The position numbers and the translations under genes were made by a program. The notes beneath the pieces were generated by a model, which saw only the letters and a list, made by a program, of their open reading frames with translations, ran no database searches and was not told where the DNA came from. A stretch of 64,000 nucleotides of DNA, from the NCBI GenBank assembly GCA_023269675.1, contig JAHFSX010000023.1, forward strand, positions 1-64,000, in the 5' to 3' direction. The stretch comes from Verrucomicrobiota bacterium. GTDB lineage: Bacteria; Verrucomicrobiota; Kiritimatiellia; RFP12; UBA1067. This document shows positions 49,909 to 60,182 of this stretch, in pieces; position 1 is the stretch's first letter, and the number at the start of each line of letters is the position of its first letter.

Positions 49909-49945
49909 CAAGGGTTCTTCCTTCTAAGGGGTAAGGGTCACGACG

Positions 49946-50725
49946 TCAGAGCGGGGGCGGCAGCCGGCGCTGCGCGAAAAACCAGGTCAGCACCGACGGA
50001 TCGCTATAGGTGCGCGTCCAGACATCGTGTCCGGCCTCGGGATACTCGCGGTATTGGACCGCGCCGCCGCAGGCTTGCAGCGCCTTGAACATCTCGCGTG
50101 AGCGCGTGACCGGCACGGCGGTGTCCTTGTCGCCGTGGAACGTCCAGATGGGGATGCCCTTGATGTCCTGCGCGCGGGCGGCGTCGCCGCCGCCGCAGAT
50201 CGGCAGGGCGGCCGCGAAGAGCGCGGGCTCGCGCTGGATCGCGTCCCAGGTGCCGTAGCCGCCCATCGAGACCCCGGTCACGTAGACGCGTGCGGTGTCG
50301 ACCGGCAGGGAGGCCATCTTTTCCCGGAGCAGGGCCAGCGCCAGACGCATGGACGGCGAGGGCTGGGCGGGCATGGAGTGGCTCGGGGCGGCCCAGGGCA
50401 CGTCCACCCACTGCTGGCCGGCGGGGCACTGGGGCACGAGGATGATGGCGGGGTCGCCGGCGGCGGCGCCGTGCCGGATCAGGGCGAGCACGCCGTGCTT
50501 GAGCTGGCTGACGTTGTTGGTGCCGCGTTCGCCCGCGCCGTGGAGGAAGATCACGAGCGGCAGTTTTTTATCCGCCGGGAGGTTCCCGGGCAGGAAGAGG
50601 CGGTAGTTGAGCGTTTCTCCGGCTGGCGTGGTAAACACTTCCGGGGTCGTGAGTTCCAGAGCGGTTTCAGCGCAGAGGGTGGCGCAAAACGTGCCGGCGC
50701 AGAGGGCGGTCGCGATCAGTTTCAT
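49946..50725 (-). CDS. Secreted alpha/beta-hydrolase esterase (feruloyl/acetyl esterase-like)
   Basis: 259 residues from ATG 50725; signal peptide about 18 residues. Mature enzyme: 'LNYRLFLPGNLPADKKLPLVIFLHGAGERGTNN' (oxyanion hole), nucleophile Ser153 in 'VYVTGVSMGGYGTWDAI', Asp in 'FHGDKDTAVPVTRSREMFKAL' and His in 'YPEAGHDVWTRTYSDPSVLTWFFAQ'. This pattern fits prolyl-oligopeptidase-like and CE1-type esterases, which remove acetyl or feruloyl groups from plant or algal glycans. Fits the glycan-degradation theme. It precedes gltA, but a shared role is not obvious. Confidence 0.85.
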   Translation of the reverse strand: MKLIATALCAGTFCATLCAETALELTTPEVFTTPAGETLNYRLFLPGNLPADKKLPLVIFLHGAGERGTNNVSQLKHGVLALIRHGAAAGDPAIILVPQCPAGQQWVDVPWAAPSHSMPAQPSPSMRLALALLREKMASLPVDTARVYVTGVSMGGYGTWDAIQREPALFAAALPICGGGDAARAQDIKGIPIWTFHGDKDTAVPVTRSREMFKALQACGGAVQYREYPEAGHDVWTRTYSDPSVLTWFFAQRRLPPPL

Positions 50726-50926
50726 AGCGGCTCCTGGGTGGGGAAGCGGGGGGGGCAGACCGTCGCACCGGCGGCGGTCCCACGGCTTCCGAAGCGTGTA
50801 AGCATAGCAACGCGGCCGCCCCCCTGTCAAACGCGGGCCTGTTTGGCCGTTTGTTTTTAGCGTCCGACGGTCAATAGACTGGCCTTTTTACACCGGAATC
50901 CTCTATACTGGACAGGCAAACACGTC

Positions 50927-52603
50927 ATGGAAAGAAAAACCTATGTTATCGGCCATCGAAATCCCGACACGGATTCGATCGTGTCCGCCATCGCCTATGC
51001 GGAACTCAAGAGGCAGCAGGGATTGCAGAACTGTTTTCCCGCCCGTGCCGGCAAGCTGACGCCGCAGACGGAATACATCCTGGAGCGGTTCCGCATTCCG
51101 ACGCCGGTGTACATCCCCGACCTGGTTCCCAAAGTCGGCTACTTCCTGTCCCAACCGCCCGTCACGGTCACCGAATCGACCTCGCTGTGGGACGCGCTGG
51201 ATAAGATGGACCGTGAGGACGTGAACATCCTGCCGGTGGTGGACGAGGCCGGGCGCTACAAGGCGTTGCTCAACCATAACGCTTTCGCGCGCAACATCAT
51301 GCGCAAGATCAACCCCCACCGCAAGGCGATCATCCCGACCAGCATCAACCTGCTGGTCCAGACGCTCAAGGCGCAGCCGCTGGTGACCTTTGGCGGCGAC
51401 GACGTGGTGAAGTCCCGGATCCTGGTGGCGGGCTCGTCGACGGAGTCGTTCATTCAGCATCTGGACGCGGAGATCCCGGCCAACGCGCTGGTGCTGACGG
51501 GCGACCGCGAGGACATCCAGCGCTACAGCATCGAGCGCGGCGCGCGGGCGGTGATCGTCACCAACGGCATGCCGCTGGCCAAGGGGCTGCGCGAGCTGGC
51601 CGAGCAGCGCAAGGTGTCGGTCATCATTTCGCCGTACGACACCTCCTCGACGGCCTTCCTGATCCTCTATTCCACGCCGGTGCGGACCATGACCGACGAG
51701 ACCGCCAAACCGGTGAATGCGGGCAGCTACGTGCGCACGATCCGCGAGGCGCTCGCCGCGACCCCGTCCCGCTGTTTGCCGGTGGTGGACGACAACGACG
51801 TGGTCATCGGCGTCTTTTCCGAGAGCGACCTGATCAAGGAACCCAACATCGACATCATCATGGTCGATCACAACGAGCTGGGGCAGGCGGTCGAGGGCAT
51901 GGAGCATTACCGCATTCTCGAAATTCTGGACCACCACCGCCTCGGCAATTTCTCGACGCGCTACCCGATCACCTTCATCAACCGCGTGGTGGGCGCGACC
52001 TCGACGATCGTGGCGGGCATGTACGTCGAGCAGAAAGCGGTGCTCACCCCCGGCGTCGCGGCGCTGCTCTTGGCGGGCATCCTGACCGACACCCTGATGC
52101 TGCGCTCCGCGACCACGACGGACACCGACCGGGAGACGGCGGAACACCTGGCCGGACTGGTGGATTTGGACATCGAAACGTTCGGCCGCGACATTTTCAA
52201 CAGCGCCCGCCATCTGACCGACGTCCCGGCGCACGATATCCTGGGAATGGACGCCAAACCCTACGGGGCCTGCGGCAAGAAGTTCGTCGTGAGCCAGGTG
52301 GAGGTGAACTCGACCGAGGAGCTGGTGGGGCGCAAAGGCGAGCTCTTGGCCGCCCTGGCCCGCAAGCGCGAGGCCGAGGGGCTTTATTTCGTGGCGCTCA
52401 TGATCACCGACATCACGGCGCTGAGCTCGGTGCTCCTGATCGACGGGGTGCCGGAATTCATCCGGCGCATCGCTTTCCCGCGGGTGGATGACCGGATCTT
52501 CATGTGCCGGGATATCCTTTCGCGCAAGAAACAGCTGATCCCGTTGCTGATCGAGCAGATGGAGGCCGTGTTGGGCCAGAGCGACCGGGCGAGCGTGCGG
52601 TAG
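50927..52603 (+). CDS. ppaC: CBS-domain-regulated manganese-dependent inorganic pyrophosphatase (family II)
   Basis: 558 residues. Hydrolyses PPi with Mn. DHH-type half: '[22 protein letters not shown]' (His9, Asp13, Asp15), '[12 protein letters not shown]', '[13 protein letters not shown]' and a C-terminal DHHA2 domain ending '[12 protein letters not shown]'. Inserted from about residue 70 to 300 are two CBS domains ('[33 protein letters not shown]', '[20 protein letters not shown]') separated by a DRTGG domain ('[28 protein letters not shown]'). Such CBS-PPases are known to be inhibited by AMP/ADP and activated by ATP or diadenosine polyphosphates. Length matches. Identification is secure. 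Confidence 0.95.
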   Translation: MERKTYVIGHRNPDTDSIVSAIAYAELKRQQGLQNCFPARAGKLTPQTEYILERFRIPTPVYIPDLVPKVGYFLSQPPVTVTESTSLWDALDKMDREDVNILPVVDEAGRYKALLNHNAFARNIMRKINPHRKAIIPTSINLLVQTLKAQPLVTFGGDDVVKSRILVAGSSTESFIQHLDAEIPANALVLTGDREDIQRYSIERGARAVIVTNGMPLAKGLRELAEQRKVSVIISPYDTSSTAFLILYSTPVRTMTDETAKPVNAGSYVRTIREALAATPSRCLPVVDDNDVVIGVFSESDLIKEPNIDIIMVDHNELGQAVEGMEHYRILEILDHHRLGNFSTRYPITFINRVVGATSTIVAGMYVEQKAVLTPGVAALLLAGILTDTLMLRSATTTDTDRETAEHLAGLVDLDIETFGRDIFNSARHLTDVPAHDILGMDAKPYGACGKKFVVSQVEVNSTEELVGRKGELLAALARKREAEGLYFVALMITDITALSSVLLIDGVPEFIRRIAFPRVDDRIFMCRDILSRKKQLIPLLIEQMEAVLGQSDRASVR

Positions 52604-52659
52604 CCCGGCGATTTTTCGCATTGCCCGCATGGGCTCAGAAAAAGTATCATACAAAACTT

Positions 52660-54732
52660 ATGGCAAATGAGAATAACAACAAGAGCGAGCTGCCGAAAAC
52701 GCCGCCCGTGATGCCCGCCCCGGGCGAGAAGCAGGAGGGCGGCGCGACAGCGGGCGCCCTGCCGCCGAAAAGGGTCTTCGGAGCCTGGCTGGCCGTCGGC
52801 ATGGTGCTGCTCTTCATGGTGGGAATGCTTTACTACAAGCCCGAGAGCGAACTCAAGCCGATGGATCAACTGGAGTTCCGCCGCCTGGCGAACACGAACA
52901 TGATCGAGAAGGTCGAGTGGGTGCGCGAGGCCAACGGCATGACCTACCTGCGCGGCACGAAGAAGGGCGAGTCCAAGGAGCGTTTCCGCGTGAACGTGCT
53001 CCCCTCGGAAAACCTGGAGCAGTTTCTGCTGGACCGGAAGATTGCTTGCCCCCTGGTCTACAACAACAACGTGTTCGGCTCGCTGCTGCGCGAGATGCTG
53101 CCGGTCGTCGTGATTCTCGTCATCCTGTATTTCGTCTTCATGCGGCAGATCAAGTCCGCCAACATGGGCGCGATGAGCTTCGGCAAGAGCCGGGCGAAGA
53201 TGCTGAACCAGGACAAGAAGAAGCTCACCTTCGCGAACGTGGCCGGCATCAAGGAGGCCAAGGAGGAGGTGCAGGAGATCGTGGAGTTCCTGAAGGAGCC
53301 GCAGAAGTTCCAGAAGCTGGGCGGGCGCATCCCCAAGGGCGTGCTGCTGATGGGGCCTCCAGGCACCGGCAAGACCCTGCTGGCCAAGGCGATCGCGGGC
53401 GAGGCGGGCGTGCCGTTCTTCAACATCAGCGGGTCGGACTTCGTGGAGATGTTCGTGGGCGTGGGCGCGTCGCGCGTGCGCGACATGTTCGAGCAGGGCA
53501 AGAAGCACGCGCCCTGCCTGATCTTCATCGACGAGATCGACGCCGTGGGACGCAGCCGCTTCTCCGGCATCGGCGGCGGGCATGACGAGCGCGAGCAGAC
53601 GCTCAACGCGCTGCTGGTGGAGATGGACGGGTTCGAGACCTCGGAGGGCGTGATCATCATCGCGGCGACCAACCGCGCGGACGTGCTGGATTCCGCGCTG
53701 CTGCGGCCGGGCCGGTTCGACCGCCAGATCATCATCGACCTGCCGACGCTGACGGGGCGCGAGGAGATCCTGCGGATGCACGCCGAGAAGGTCAAGCTGG
53801 CGGAGAACGCCGATCTGTCCCGGATCGCGCGCGGCACGCCGGGCTTCTCCGGCGCGGACCTCGCCAACCTGCTGAACGAGGCCGCGCTGCTGGCGGCGCG
53901 CCTGGGCAAATCGGCGATCGAACACATCGACCTCGAAGAGGCCCGCGACAAGGTGCTGTGGGGCCGCGAGCGCCGCAGCCGCGCGATGGAAGACCGCGAG
54001 CGGCGGATCACCGCCTGGCATGAGGCGGGACACGCGCTGCTGCAGGTGCTGTGCGAGCACACCGAGCCCTTGCACAAGGTGACGATCATCCCGCGCGGCC
54101 AGGCCCTGGGTGCCACCATGTCGCTGCCGGAGCGCGACGTGCTCAACCGCTCCAAGCGCGAGCTGCTGGATCAGCTGGTGGTGCTGATGGGCGGCCGGAT
54201 CGCGGAGCACCTCTTCACGGGCGACGTCTCGACCGGCGCGCGCATGGACATCAAGATGGCTAGCGACACCGCCCGCAAGATGATCTGCGCCTTCGGCATG
54301 AGCGACGTGTTCGGCTTCCAGTCGTTCGGCGACTCGAGCCTGGAGCCGCTCTTCGTCGGGCGCGAGGCGGCGCGCAGCCCGACCTACAGCGAAGACACGG
54401 CCAAGAAGATCGACGAAGAGGTCGCGCGCCTGGTGTCCGAGGCCTATGCGCGGGCGGACAAGATCATTACGGCGAACCGTGAGCAGCTCGAAAAGCTGGT
54501 CGAGCATCTGCTGGAGGCCGAGACGATGGACGGTCGCGATGTGGAAGAGCTGCTGAAGCAGGGACGCATCCTGAGCGAGGCGGAGCGTGCCGCGCAGAAA
54601 CGCGAGACCGAGGGGCCGGCGCAGCCCGACGCGCAGCCTGCGGCGCAGCCGACGGCGGAGCCGGACCCGGCCGCCGTGGCCGCCGCCGGGGAGCCGCCGC
54701 AACCGCCGCCCTTGCCCAAGGAGCCGTGTTAA
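52660..54732 (+). CDS. ftsH: ATP-dependent zinc metalloprotease FtsH
   Basis: 690 residues from ATG 52660. Inner-membrane AAA+ protease that removes misfolded membrane proteins and regulators. A polar N-terminal tail precedes TM1 (about 46-58) and TM2 ('[17 protein letters not shown]', about 148-164). AAA domain: Walker A GPPGTGKT at 232-239, Walker B '[12 protein letters not shown]', SRH '[20 protein letters not shown]'. The zinc site is HEAGH at 454-458. The tail ends in a Pro/Ala-rich low-complexity stretch. It heads a cluster of envelope genes; the ribosome binding site is weak. Confidence 0.97.
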   Translation: MANENNNKSELPKTPPVMPAPGEKQEGGATAGALPPKRVFGAWLAVGMVLLFMVGMLYYKPESELKPMDQLEFRRLANTNMIEKVEWVREANGMTYLRGTKKGESKERFRVNVLPSENLEQFLLDRKIACPLVYNNNVFGSLLREMLPVVVILVILYFVFMRQIKSANMGAMSFGKSRAKMLNQDKKKLTFANVAGIKEAKEEVQEIVEFLKEPQKFQKLGGRIPKGVLLMGPPGTGKTLLAKAIAGEAGVPFFNISGSDFVEMFVGVGASRVRDMFEQGKKHAPCLIFIDEIDAVGRSRFSGIGGGHDEREQTLNALLVEMDGFETSEGVIIIAATNRADVLDSALLRPGRFDRQIIIDLPTLTGREEILRMHAEKVKLAENADLSRIARGTPGFSGADLANLLNEAALLAARLGKSAIEHIDLEEARDKVLWGRERRSRAMEDRERRITAWHEAGHALLQVLCEHTEPLHKVTIIPRGQALGATMSLPERDVLNRSKRELLDQLVVLMGGRIAEHLFTGDVSTGARMDIKMASDTARKMICAFGMSDVFGFQSFGDSSLEPLFVGREAARSPTYSEDTAKKIDEEVARLVSEAYARADKIITANREQLEKLVEHLLEAETMDGRDVEELLKQGRILSEAERAAQKRETEGPAQPDAQPAAQPTAEPDPAAVAAAGEPPQPPPLPKEPC

Positions 54733-54792
54733 CCGAGTGTGGCGTGTGTCGACGGGCCGGACGTGTATCCGGTGCGGGAGAGAGACGGACCC

Positions 54793-55665
54793 ATGTGTGC
54801 CGAAACGCAAGAGCGCGTGTGGCGTTGCTGTGACCGGCTGATCCCGCTCGGGCGGACGCTGGTCATGGGGATCGTCAATGTGACGCCGGACTCGTTCTCC
54901 GACGGCGGGCGGTGGCCCGATGCCGGCGGCGCCGTGGCGCACGGGCTGCGGCTGGCGGCCGAGGGCGCGGACCTGCTGGACGTCGGAGGCGAGTCGACGC
55001 GGCCGGGCGCGGCCGAGGTCGACGAGGCGGAGGAGCTGCGGCGGGTGGTGCCGGTGGTCCGGGCGCTGGCGGCGCAGGGCGGCGTGCCGGTTTCGGTGGA
55101 CACGCGGCGGCCGGCGGTGGCGCGGGCGGCGGTCGCGGCCGGGGCCTGCATCGTCAACGACATCCTGCCGTTCGCGGGGGATGCGGCCATGGCGGCGGCG
55201 GTGCGCGAGACCCGGGCGGGTGTGGTGCTGATGCACATGCGGGGCACGCCGCAGACCATGGCGGGGCTCGCCGCGTATGACGATGTGGTGGCGGAGGTCT
55301 GCGCGGCGCTGCAGGCGGCGCTGGCTTACGCGGAGGCGCAGGGGATCGCGCGCGACCGGGTGGTGATCGACCCGGGGATCGGGTTCGCGAAAACGACGGC
55401 GCACAATGTGGCGTTGCTGGCGGCGACCGCGCGGCTGGCGCGGCTGGCGCCGGTGCTGGTGGGCGCGTCGCGCAAGCGGTTCATCGGCGAGCTGTGCGGC
55501 GAGGCGTGCGCGGCCGAGCGGGTCGGCGGCAGCGTGGGAGCGGCGATCTGGTGCGCGCTGCAGGGCGCGGCGGTGGTCCGCGTGCACGATGTGCGGGCCA
55601 CCCGTCAGGCGTTGACGGTGGCGCGGGCGTTGGCGGATAAGGAAAGTTTTGGCGCGCATGTTTGA
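54793..55665 (+). CDS. folP: Dihydropteroate synthase
   Basis: 290 residues from ATG 54793 (GGAGAGAG upstream). Joins p-aminobenzoate to dihydropterin pyrophosphate in folate synthesis; the sulfonamide target. 'VMGIVNVTPDSFSDGGR', 'GADLLDVGGESTRPGA', 'VPVSVDTRRPAVARAA', 'IVNDILPF', 'LMHMRGTPQTM', 'VVIDPGIGFAKT', 'VLVGASRKRFIG' and 'RVHDVRATRQAL' cover all conserved loops. FolP next to cdaA is a common arrangement in several phyla. Overlaps cdaA by eight bases. Confidence 0.96.
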   Translation: MCAETQERVWRCCDRLIPLGRTLVMGIVNVTPDSFSDGGRWPDAGGAVAHGLRLAAEGADLLDVGGESTRPGAAEVDEAEELRRVVPVVRALAAQGGVPVSVDTRRPAVARAAVAAGACIVNDILPFAGDAAMAAAVRETRAGVVLMHMRGTPQTMAGLAAYDDVVAEVCAALQAALAYAEAQGIARDRVVIDPGIGFAKTTAHNVALLAATARLARLAPVLVGASRKRFIGELCGEACAAERVGGSVGAAIWCALQGAAVVRVHDVRATRQALTVARALADKESFGAHV

Positions 55666-56518
55666 AGGGTTACAGATAGGTTTCACCGATGTGGTTCAGA
55701 TCCTGATCCTGTACTTCGGGGTCTATGCGCTGATCCGCTACGTCAAAGGCACGCGCAGCGCGCAGGTGCTGCTGGGCTTCTGCGTGCTGGTGGTCTCGCT
55801 GCTGGTGTTCACCAGCCTGTTCCGGTTCGACGTGTTGGCGCGCGTCGTCTACTTCCTCCTGATTTATCTGGCCTTGAGCATGGTGGTGGTGTTCCAGCAG
55901 GAGATCCGCCGCGTGCTGGCGTTCGTCGGCGGGCAGCACCTGTTCAGCCGGCAGTACGCGCTGCGGCAGGAGTCTGTGCCGGAGGCGCTCTGCCGCTGCG
56001 TGCTCAACCTCTCGCAGGCGCGCATCGGGGCGCTGATCGCGGTGGAGCGCGGCATTTCGCTGTGCAGCTACGAAGACTCGGGCATCAAACTCGGCGCGCT
56101 GGTCAGCAACGAGCTGCTGTTCTCGATTTTCACCCCGCCGCTGCCGCTGCACGACGGAGGCATCATCATGCGCGACGGGCGGATCGCGGCGGCGCACTGC
56201 CTTTTCCCGGTCTCGAACCAGAGCGAGCTGATCTCCTCCGGCATGCGGCACCGGGCGGCGGTGGGGCTGAGCGAGGAGACCGATGCGGTCGTCATCGTGG
56301 TTTCGGAGGAGACCGGCCGGATCTCGGCGGCCTACAACGGCCGGCTGCACCAGTACGGCGAGGACAAGGTCGACAAGCTGATCCTGCGGTGGCTCCGGGT
56401 GGCGATGCCGCACGACAGGCGGCGCGCGCTGACGCTGCTGGACTGGGTGATGAAGCAGGCCGCGAAACTGGTGCGGCGGCGGACGGACGCGGCGAGGAGG
56501 GACACCCATGCCAGCTGA
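55658..56518 (+). CDS. cdaA: Diadenylate cyclase CdaA
   Basis: 286 residues from ATG 55658. Makes cyclic di-AMP from two ATP, controlling osmolyte transport and envelope balance. Three N-terminal hydrophobic segments ('VVQILILYFGVYALI', 'VLLGFCVLVVSLLVF', 'YFLLIYLALSMVVVF') precede the DAC domain: 'IGALIAVERGISLCSY', the catalytic 'PLHDGGIIM' (DGG where many have DGA) and 'SGMRHRAAVGLSEETDAVVIVVSEETG' (RHR motif). The C-terminal helix is basic. The next gene is its partner cdaR, overlapping by 11 bases. Confidence 0.96.
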   Translation: MFEGLQIGFTDVVQILILYFGVYALIRYVKGTRSAQVLLGFCVLVVSLLVFTSLFRFDVLARVVYFLLIYLALSMVVVFQQEIRRVLAFVGGQHLFSRQYALRQESVPEALCRCVLNLSQARIGALIAVERGISLCSYEDSGIKLGALVSNELLFSIFTPPLPLHDGGIIMRDGRIAAAHCLFPVSNQSELISSGMRHRAAVGLSEETDAVVIVVSEETGRISAAYNGRLHQYGEDKVDKLILRWLRVAMPHDRRRALTLLDWVMKQAAKLVRRRTDAARRDTHAS

Positions 56519-57521
56519 GAAAAGGTTGCCGTTCCTGCGCATGGCCTTTGTGAACAACGGCTATTGGAAGTTGCTTTCCCTGGTGATCGCGGTGTTGATC
56601 TATTTCACCATCCGCGCGGACATCAGCCACGTGCGCATGATCACGATTCCGGTGGAGACGGAGTTCGAGTCGGGAGCGGGCGGCGCGGCCATCGAGTCGG
56701 TCGAGCCCCGCTCGCTGCAGGTCACGCTGCGCGGCTCTTACTCCGAGGTGAGCCAGCTCGTGGCCGCGACGGTGCGGTGCGTGGTGCGGCCCAAGCAGAA
56801 GAAGAACACGCCGGTGGACACGGTGGAGGTCAAGCTCGGCAACTCCAACCTGCGCGGCGTCGGCGGCGTCCGCGTGGCGAAGATCGAGCCGGCGGTCGTG
56901 GTGGTCAAGTTCGACGTGCCGATGTCGCTCCGGCTGACGGTGGCGCCTCCGTCGATGACGGGCAAGGCGCGCGGGCGGGTCGAGCTGGTGTGCGATCAGA
57001 CCAACGCGGTCGTCAAGGGCTCGCGCCGGCTGCTGAGCCCGCTGGATGCGGGGAAGGTCCAGATCCAGACCGAGCCGATCGACGTGGACGGGCGCTCGCA
57101 GACGTTTTCGACGCGCGTGAAGCTCCTGCCGCCCGGCGATGCCGTGAACGCCTTGGTCGAGCCGCCTGAGATGGCGGTGAATGTGGTGATCATCAACGAG
57201 AAGGCGACCGCCAAGATCGAGCGCGTGCCGGTCATCGTGTCCCAGCCGTTCGCCGCGCCCAACCGCTGGCGGACCGAGCCCGAGTGGGTGGACGTTGAAT
57301 TGACCGGACGCTCCGAAGTTGTCAAAGCCGCGAGCTTCGGGCAGGTCATGGCCTCGGTCAACGGGAACATCCCGCTCACGCCGAATGCGACCAACGAGGT
57401 CCCCGTGGTGGTGCATGTCCAGCAAGGGCTGGCCGTCGACGAGGTCACCGCCCTGCCGGCGACGGTTAAACTGATTCCGCTAACACCGAAGCCTGCCGAA
57501 GCGCAGCAAAAAGGGCCGTGA
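56508..57521 (+). CDS. cdaR: YbbR-domain protein CdaR
   Basis: 337 residues. Membrane-anchored partner of CdaA that modulates its cyclase. One N-terminal transmembrane helix ('LLSLVIAVLIYFTI', about residues 22-36) followed by repeated YbbR domains outside the membrane: 'SVEPRSLQVTLRGSYSEVSQL', 'VRVAKIEPAVVVVKFD', 'LVEPPEMAVNVVI', 'EWVDVELTGRSEVV'. Gene order cdaA-cdaR is the classic one. The stop codon shares a base with the ftsK start (TGATG). Confidence 0.92.
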   Translation: MPAEKRLPFLRMAFVNNGYWKLLSLVIAVLIYFTIRADISHVRMITIPVETEFESGAGGAAIESVEPRSLQVTLRGSYSEVSQLVAATVRCVVRPKQKKNTPVDTVEVKLGNSNLRGVGGVRVAKIEPAVVVVKFDVPMSLRLTVAPPSMTGKARGRVELVCDQTNAVVKGSRRLLSPLDAGKVQIQTEPIDVDGRSQTFSTRVKLLPPGDAVNALVEPPEMAVNVVIINEKATAKIERVPVIVSQPFAAPNRWRTEPEWVDVELTGRSEVVKAASFGQVMASVNGNIPLTPNATNEVPVVVHVQQGLAVDEVTALPATVKLIPLTPKPAEAQQKGP

Positions 57522-60163
57522 TGGGTTTCGCTATGGATGAGATCTCTACTGAAAATTCGCAAGACCGGCTCGAGCTGGAACGCCGGTCACATCGCCGCCT
57601 GGTGGGCTGGCTGCTGTTCCCGATCGCGTGGTTCCCGCTCCTGAGCCTGCTCACCTACAACTGGCGCGACATCTGCTGGCTGAATTCTCCGCCGCTGGAC
57701 CCGCCCGCGAACCTGATCGGGGTGGTGGGCGCGTGGTCGGCGTTCATCGGCTACAGCCTGATGGGGTTGGCCCTGTGGCTGGTGCCTTTCTTCGTGCTGA
57801 TCTTCAGCGGCCTGCTCATTTACGGGAAGATCGTGCGCGTCGGCCGGCGCGTGGTGTGGGCCATGCTGTTCATGATCGCGCTCTGCTGCCTCCTGCAGCT
57901 GGGCAGCGCGACGGTGTTTGACGGCATTCTGGAGTGCCTGAACCTCAAGCCCAACGCGGGCGGCGCCATCGGCTACGGTCTGATGACCTGCCTGCTGGCG
58001 CGCTGGTTCAGTCCGGTGGGCGGGGGCCTGCTGATGCTCAGCATCATGCTGTTCGCGCTGGTCATGGCGGTCGGGCTGCGGAACCTCTTTGCGGCGCTGG
58101 GCCGGCTCACGGGCTGGTGGGAGGCGCGCCAGGCCGCCGACGGCGGCGCGGCGGAGGACGACCCCGCAGCCGCGGCGGATGCGGAGCCCGATGACGGCCT
58201 GACCGCCCGCGAGCGCGAGCGGCAGCAGCGGCAGGCGATCAAAGAGGCGGCGCGGCTCGCCAAAGAGCAGGCGCGCGAAGCCCGCGAGGAGGAGCGCCAG
58301 CGGGACGAGGAGGCGCGCGAGACCGCCCGGCGGCAGAGGACCGAGGAGCAGACGGCGGTCCGGCGCGAGGGCGACGACATCCGGCGGCGCGCGGAGGAGG
58401 CCCGCCAGGCGGCGGCCGCCGAGCGCGAGCGTGAACGCGAGCGCACCCCGCCGGCCGCGGCGCCGGTGGCGGTCCGTGTCGAGGAGCCGGCCGCACGCAA
58501 GCGCGCCGAAGCGCCGGTCCGCAGCGCGGCGCCGGCCGCGGAGCAAGCGCCCCGCCCCGACGATTATCCCTTGCCGCCGGCCACCCTGCTCAACCCGATT
58601 CCGAAAGGGACGGCGGACCACGGCAATATCGAGGAGACTTCGGCGGTGCTGGTCGAAACCCTGCGGCAGTTCAATGTGCCGGTGGAGGTGATCGGCACGA
58701 CCCCCGGGCCGGTGGTGACGCAGTACGAGCTGCGCCCCGCGCCGAACATCAAGGTGGAGCGCATCGCGAGCCTGACGGCCAACCTGCAGATGGCCTTGGA
58801 GGCCAACAGCCTGCGCGTGCAGGCCCCGATCCCGGGCAAGAACGCGGTGGGCATCGAAGTCCCCAACCGCCGCGCCCGGCCGGTCACGTTCCGCGAAGTG
58901 CTGGAGGGCGAGGCCTGGCGGAACAATACCTGCGAGGTGCCGCTGCTGCTGGGCAAGGACGTGGCGGGCAATGATCTGGTGTTCGACCTGACCAAGGCCC
59001 CGCACCTGCTGGTGGCGGGAGCCACCGGCTCGGGCAAGAGCGTCTGCCTGAACGCGATCCTCTGCGGTTTCCTCATGAGCCGCACGCCGGACCAGCTCCG
59101 GCTGATCCTGGTGGATCCGAAGCGGGTGGAGTTCACCTGCTTCAACGACCTGCCGCACCTGCTGGTGCCGGTGATCAACGACCCCAAGAAAGTGGCCTTC
59201 GGACTGCGCTGGGCGATCATGGAGATGGAGCGGCGCTACCGCATGCTGCAGAAGGTCGGCTGCCGCAACATCGTGGCGTTCAACAGCCGCCAGGTCGCGC
59301 AGCAGGAGGAGCTTTTCGGCGAGAGCGCGCCCGCCGCGCCCGCGCCCGCGGCCGCGGAGGACATGCCCGCGCGCCTGCCGTATATCGTGATCGTGGTCGA
59401 TGAGGTCGCGGACATCATGTCGGCGGTGGGCAAGGAGGTCGAGCCGGCGATCGCCCGGCTCACCTCGCTTTCGCGCGCGGTCGGCATCCACCTGATCCTC
59501 GCCACGCAGCGCCCCTCGGTGGATGTGATCACGGGCACGATCAAGTCCAATATCCCCGGGCGCATCGCGTTCAAGGTGTCGCAGGCGAACGACAGCCGCA
59601 CGATTCTCGACAACCCGGGCGCGGAGGAGCTGATCGGCAAGGGCGACCTGCTTTTCCTGAAGGAGGGCTCGCAGCTGATGCGCGCGCAGGGCGCGTGGGT
59701 CGGCGATGACGAGATCGCGCGGGTGGTGGCCTTTGTCAAGGAGCACTGCCGGCCCTGCTACGACCAGGCGCTGATCGGGCGCCTCGAGAAGATCAAGGAG
59801 AGCGATCCCGACGCCGCGATGAGCGAGGGGGATGACGAGGCCGAGGAGGTCGAGGGCGAGGAGACGGAGGTCTGCGACGACGACGTCCTGTTGCCGAAAG
59901 CGCTGGAGGTGATCCGCCTCACGCGCCGCGCCTCCACGACCATGCTGCAGCGCCGGCTGCGCATCGGGTACACGCGCGCGGCGCGGCTGATGGATTTGCT
60001 GGAGGAGCGCGGGATTGTCGGCCAGCAGGTCGGCTCCGGCACGCGCGAGATCCTGGTCGATCTGGACAATGAGGTGCCGGGGCACCCGGCCCGTCTCGGC
60101 GCGGCCGCGCAGGCCGATGAGGCGCCGGCGGAAGAGGGATTTGCAGAGAATGCTACGGTGTAG
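57521..60163 (+). CDS. ftsK: DNA translocase FtsK/SpoIIIE
   Basis: 880 residues from ATG 57521. Pumps chromosome ends at the division septum and triggers dimer resolution. Four to five transmembrane helices in residues 25-200, then a long linker rich in Arg, Glu and Ala (residues about 205-335, coiled-coil-like 'EAREEERQRDEEARETARRQ'). Motor: alpha/beta part from 'TSAVLVETLRQFNVPVEV', Walker A GATGSGKS at 500-507, 'LILVDPKRVEFTCFNDLPHLL', Walker B 'YIVIVVDEVADIM' and 'ATQRPSVDVITGTIKSNIPGRIAFKV'. The C-terminal gamma winged helix ('RRASTTMLQRRLRIGYTRAARLMDLLEE') reads KOPS. Complete. Confidence 0.96.
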   Translation: MGFAMDEISTENSQDRLELERRSHRRLVGWLLFPIAWFPLLSLLTYNWRDICWLNSPPLDPPANLIGVVGAWSAFIGYSLMGLALWLVPFFVLIFSGLLIYGKIVRVGRRVVWAMLFMIALCCLLQLGSATVFDGILECLNLKPNAGGAIGYGLMTCLLARWFSPVGGGLLMLSIMLFALVMAVGLRNLFAALGRLTGWWEARQAADGGAAEDDPAAAADAEPDDGLTARERERQQRQAIKEAARLAKEQAREAREEERQRDEEARETARRQRTEEQTAVRREGDDIRRRAEEARQAAAAERERERERTPPAAAPVAVRVEEPAARKRAEAPVRSAAPAAEQAPRPDDYPLPPATLLNPIPKGTADHGNIEETSAVLVETLRQFNVPVEVIGTTPGPVVTQYELRPAPNIKVERIASLTANLQMALEANSLRVQAPIPGKNAVGIEVPNRRARPVTFREVLEGEAWRNNTCEVPLLLGKDVAGNDLVFDLTKAPHLLVAGATGSGKSVCLNAILCGFLMSRTPDQLRLILVDPKRVEFTCFNDLPHLLVPVINDPKKVAFGLRWAIMEMERRYRMLQKVGCRNIVAFNSRQVAQQEELFGESAPAAPAPAAAEDMPARLPYIVIVVDEVADIMSAVGKEVEPAIARLTSLSRAVGIHLILATQRPSVDVITGTIKSNIPGRIAFKVSQANDSRTILDNPGAEELIGKGDLLFLKEGSQLMRAQGAWVGDDEIARVVAFVKEHCRPCYDQALIGRLEKIKESDPDAAMSEGDDEAEEVEGEETEVCDDDVLLPKALEVIRLTRRASTTMLQRRLRIGYTRAARLMDLLEERGIVGQQVGSGTREILVDLDNEVPGHPARLGAAAQADEAPAEEGFAENATV

Positions 60164-60182
60164 CGGAAATGTGGGGTGAGCG

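Noticed and set aside
50881-50926. Promoter ahead of the pyrophosphatase gene (TATACT at 50904-50909)
   Set aside because: The -10 box is good but no -35 match lies at 16-18 bases, so it was not listed as a feature.
52384-55686. A very long open frame on the minus strand across ftsH and folP, and similar ones at 33372-35288, 57587-60256 and 61199-63919
   Set aside because: GC-rich codon bias leaves stop-free antisense frames. They are Arg/His/Ala-rich, lack ribosome binding sites and family motifs, and lie opposite well-identified genes.
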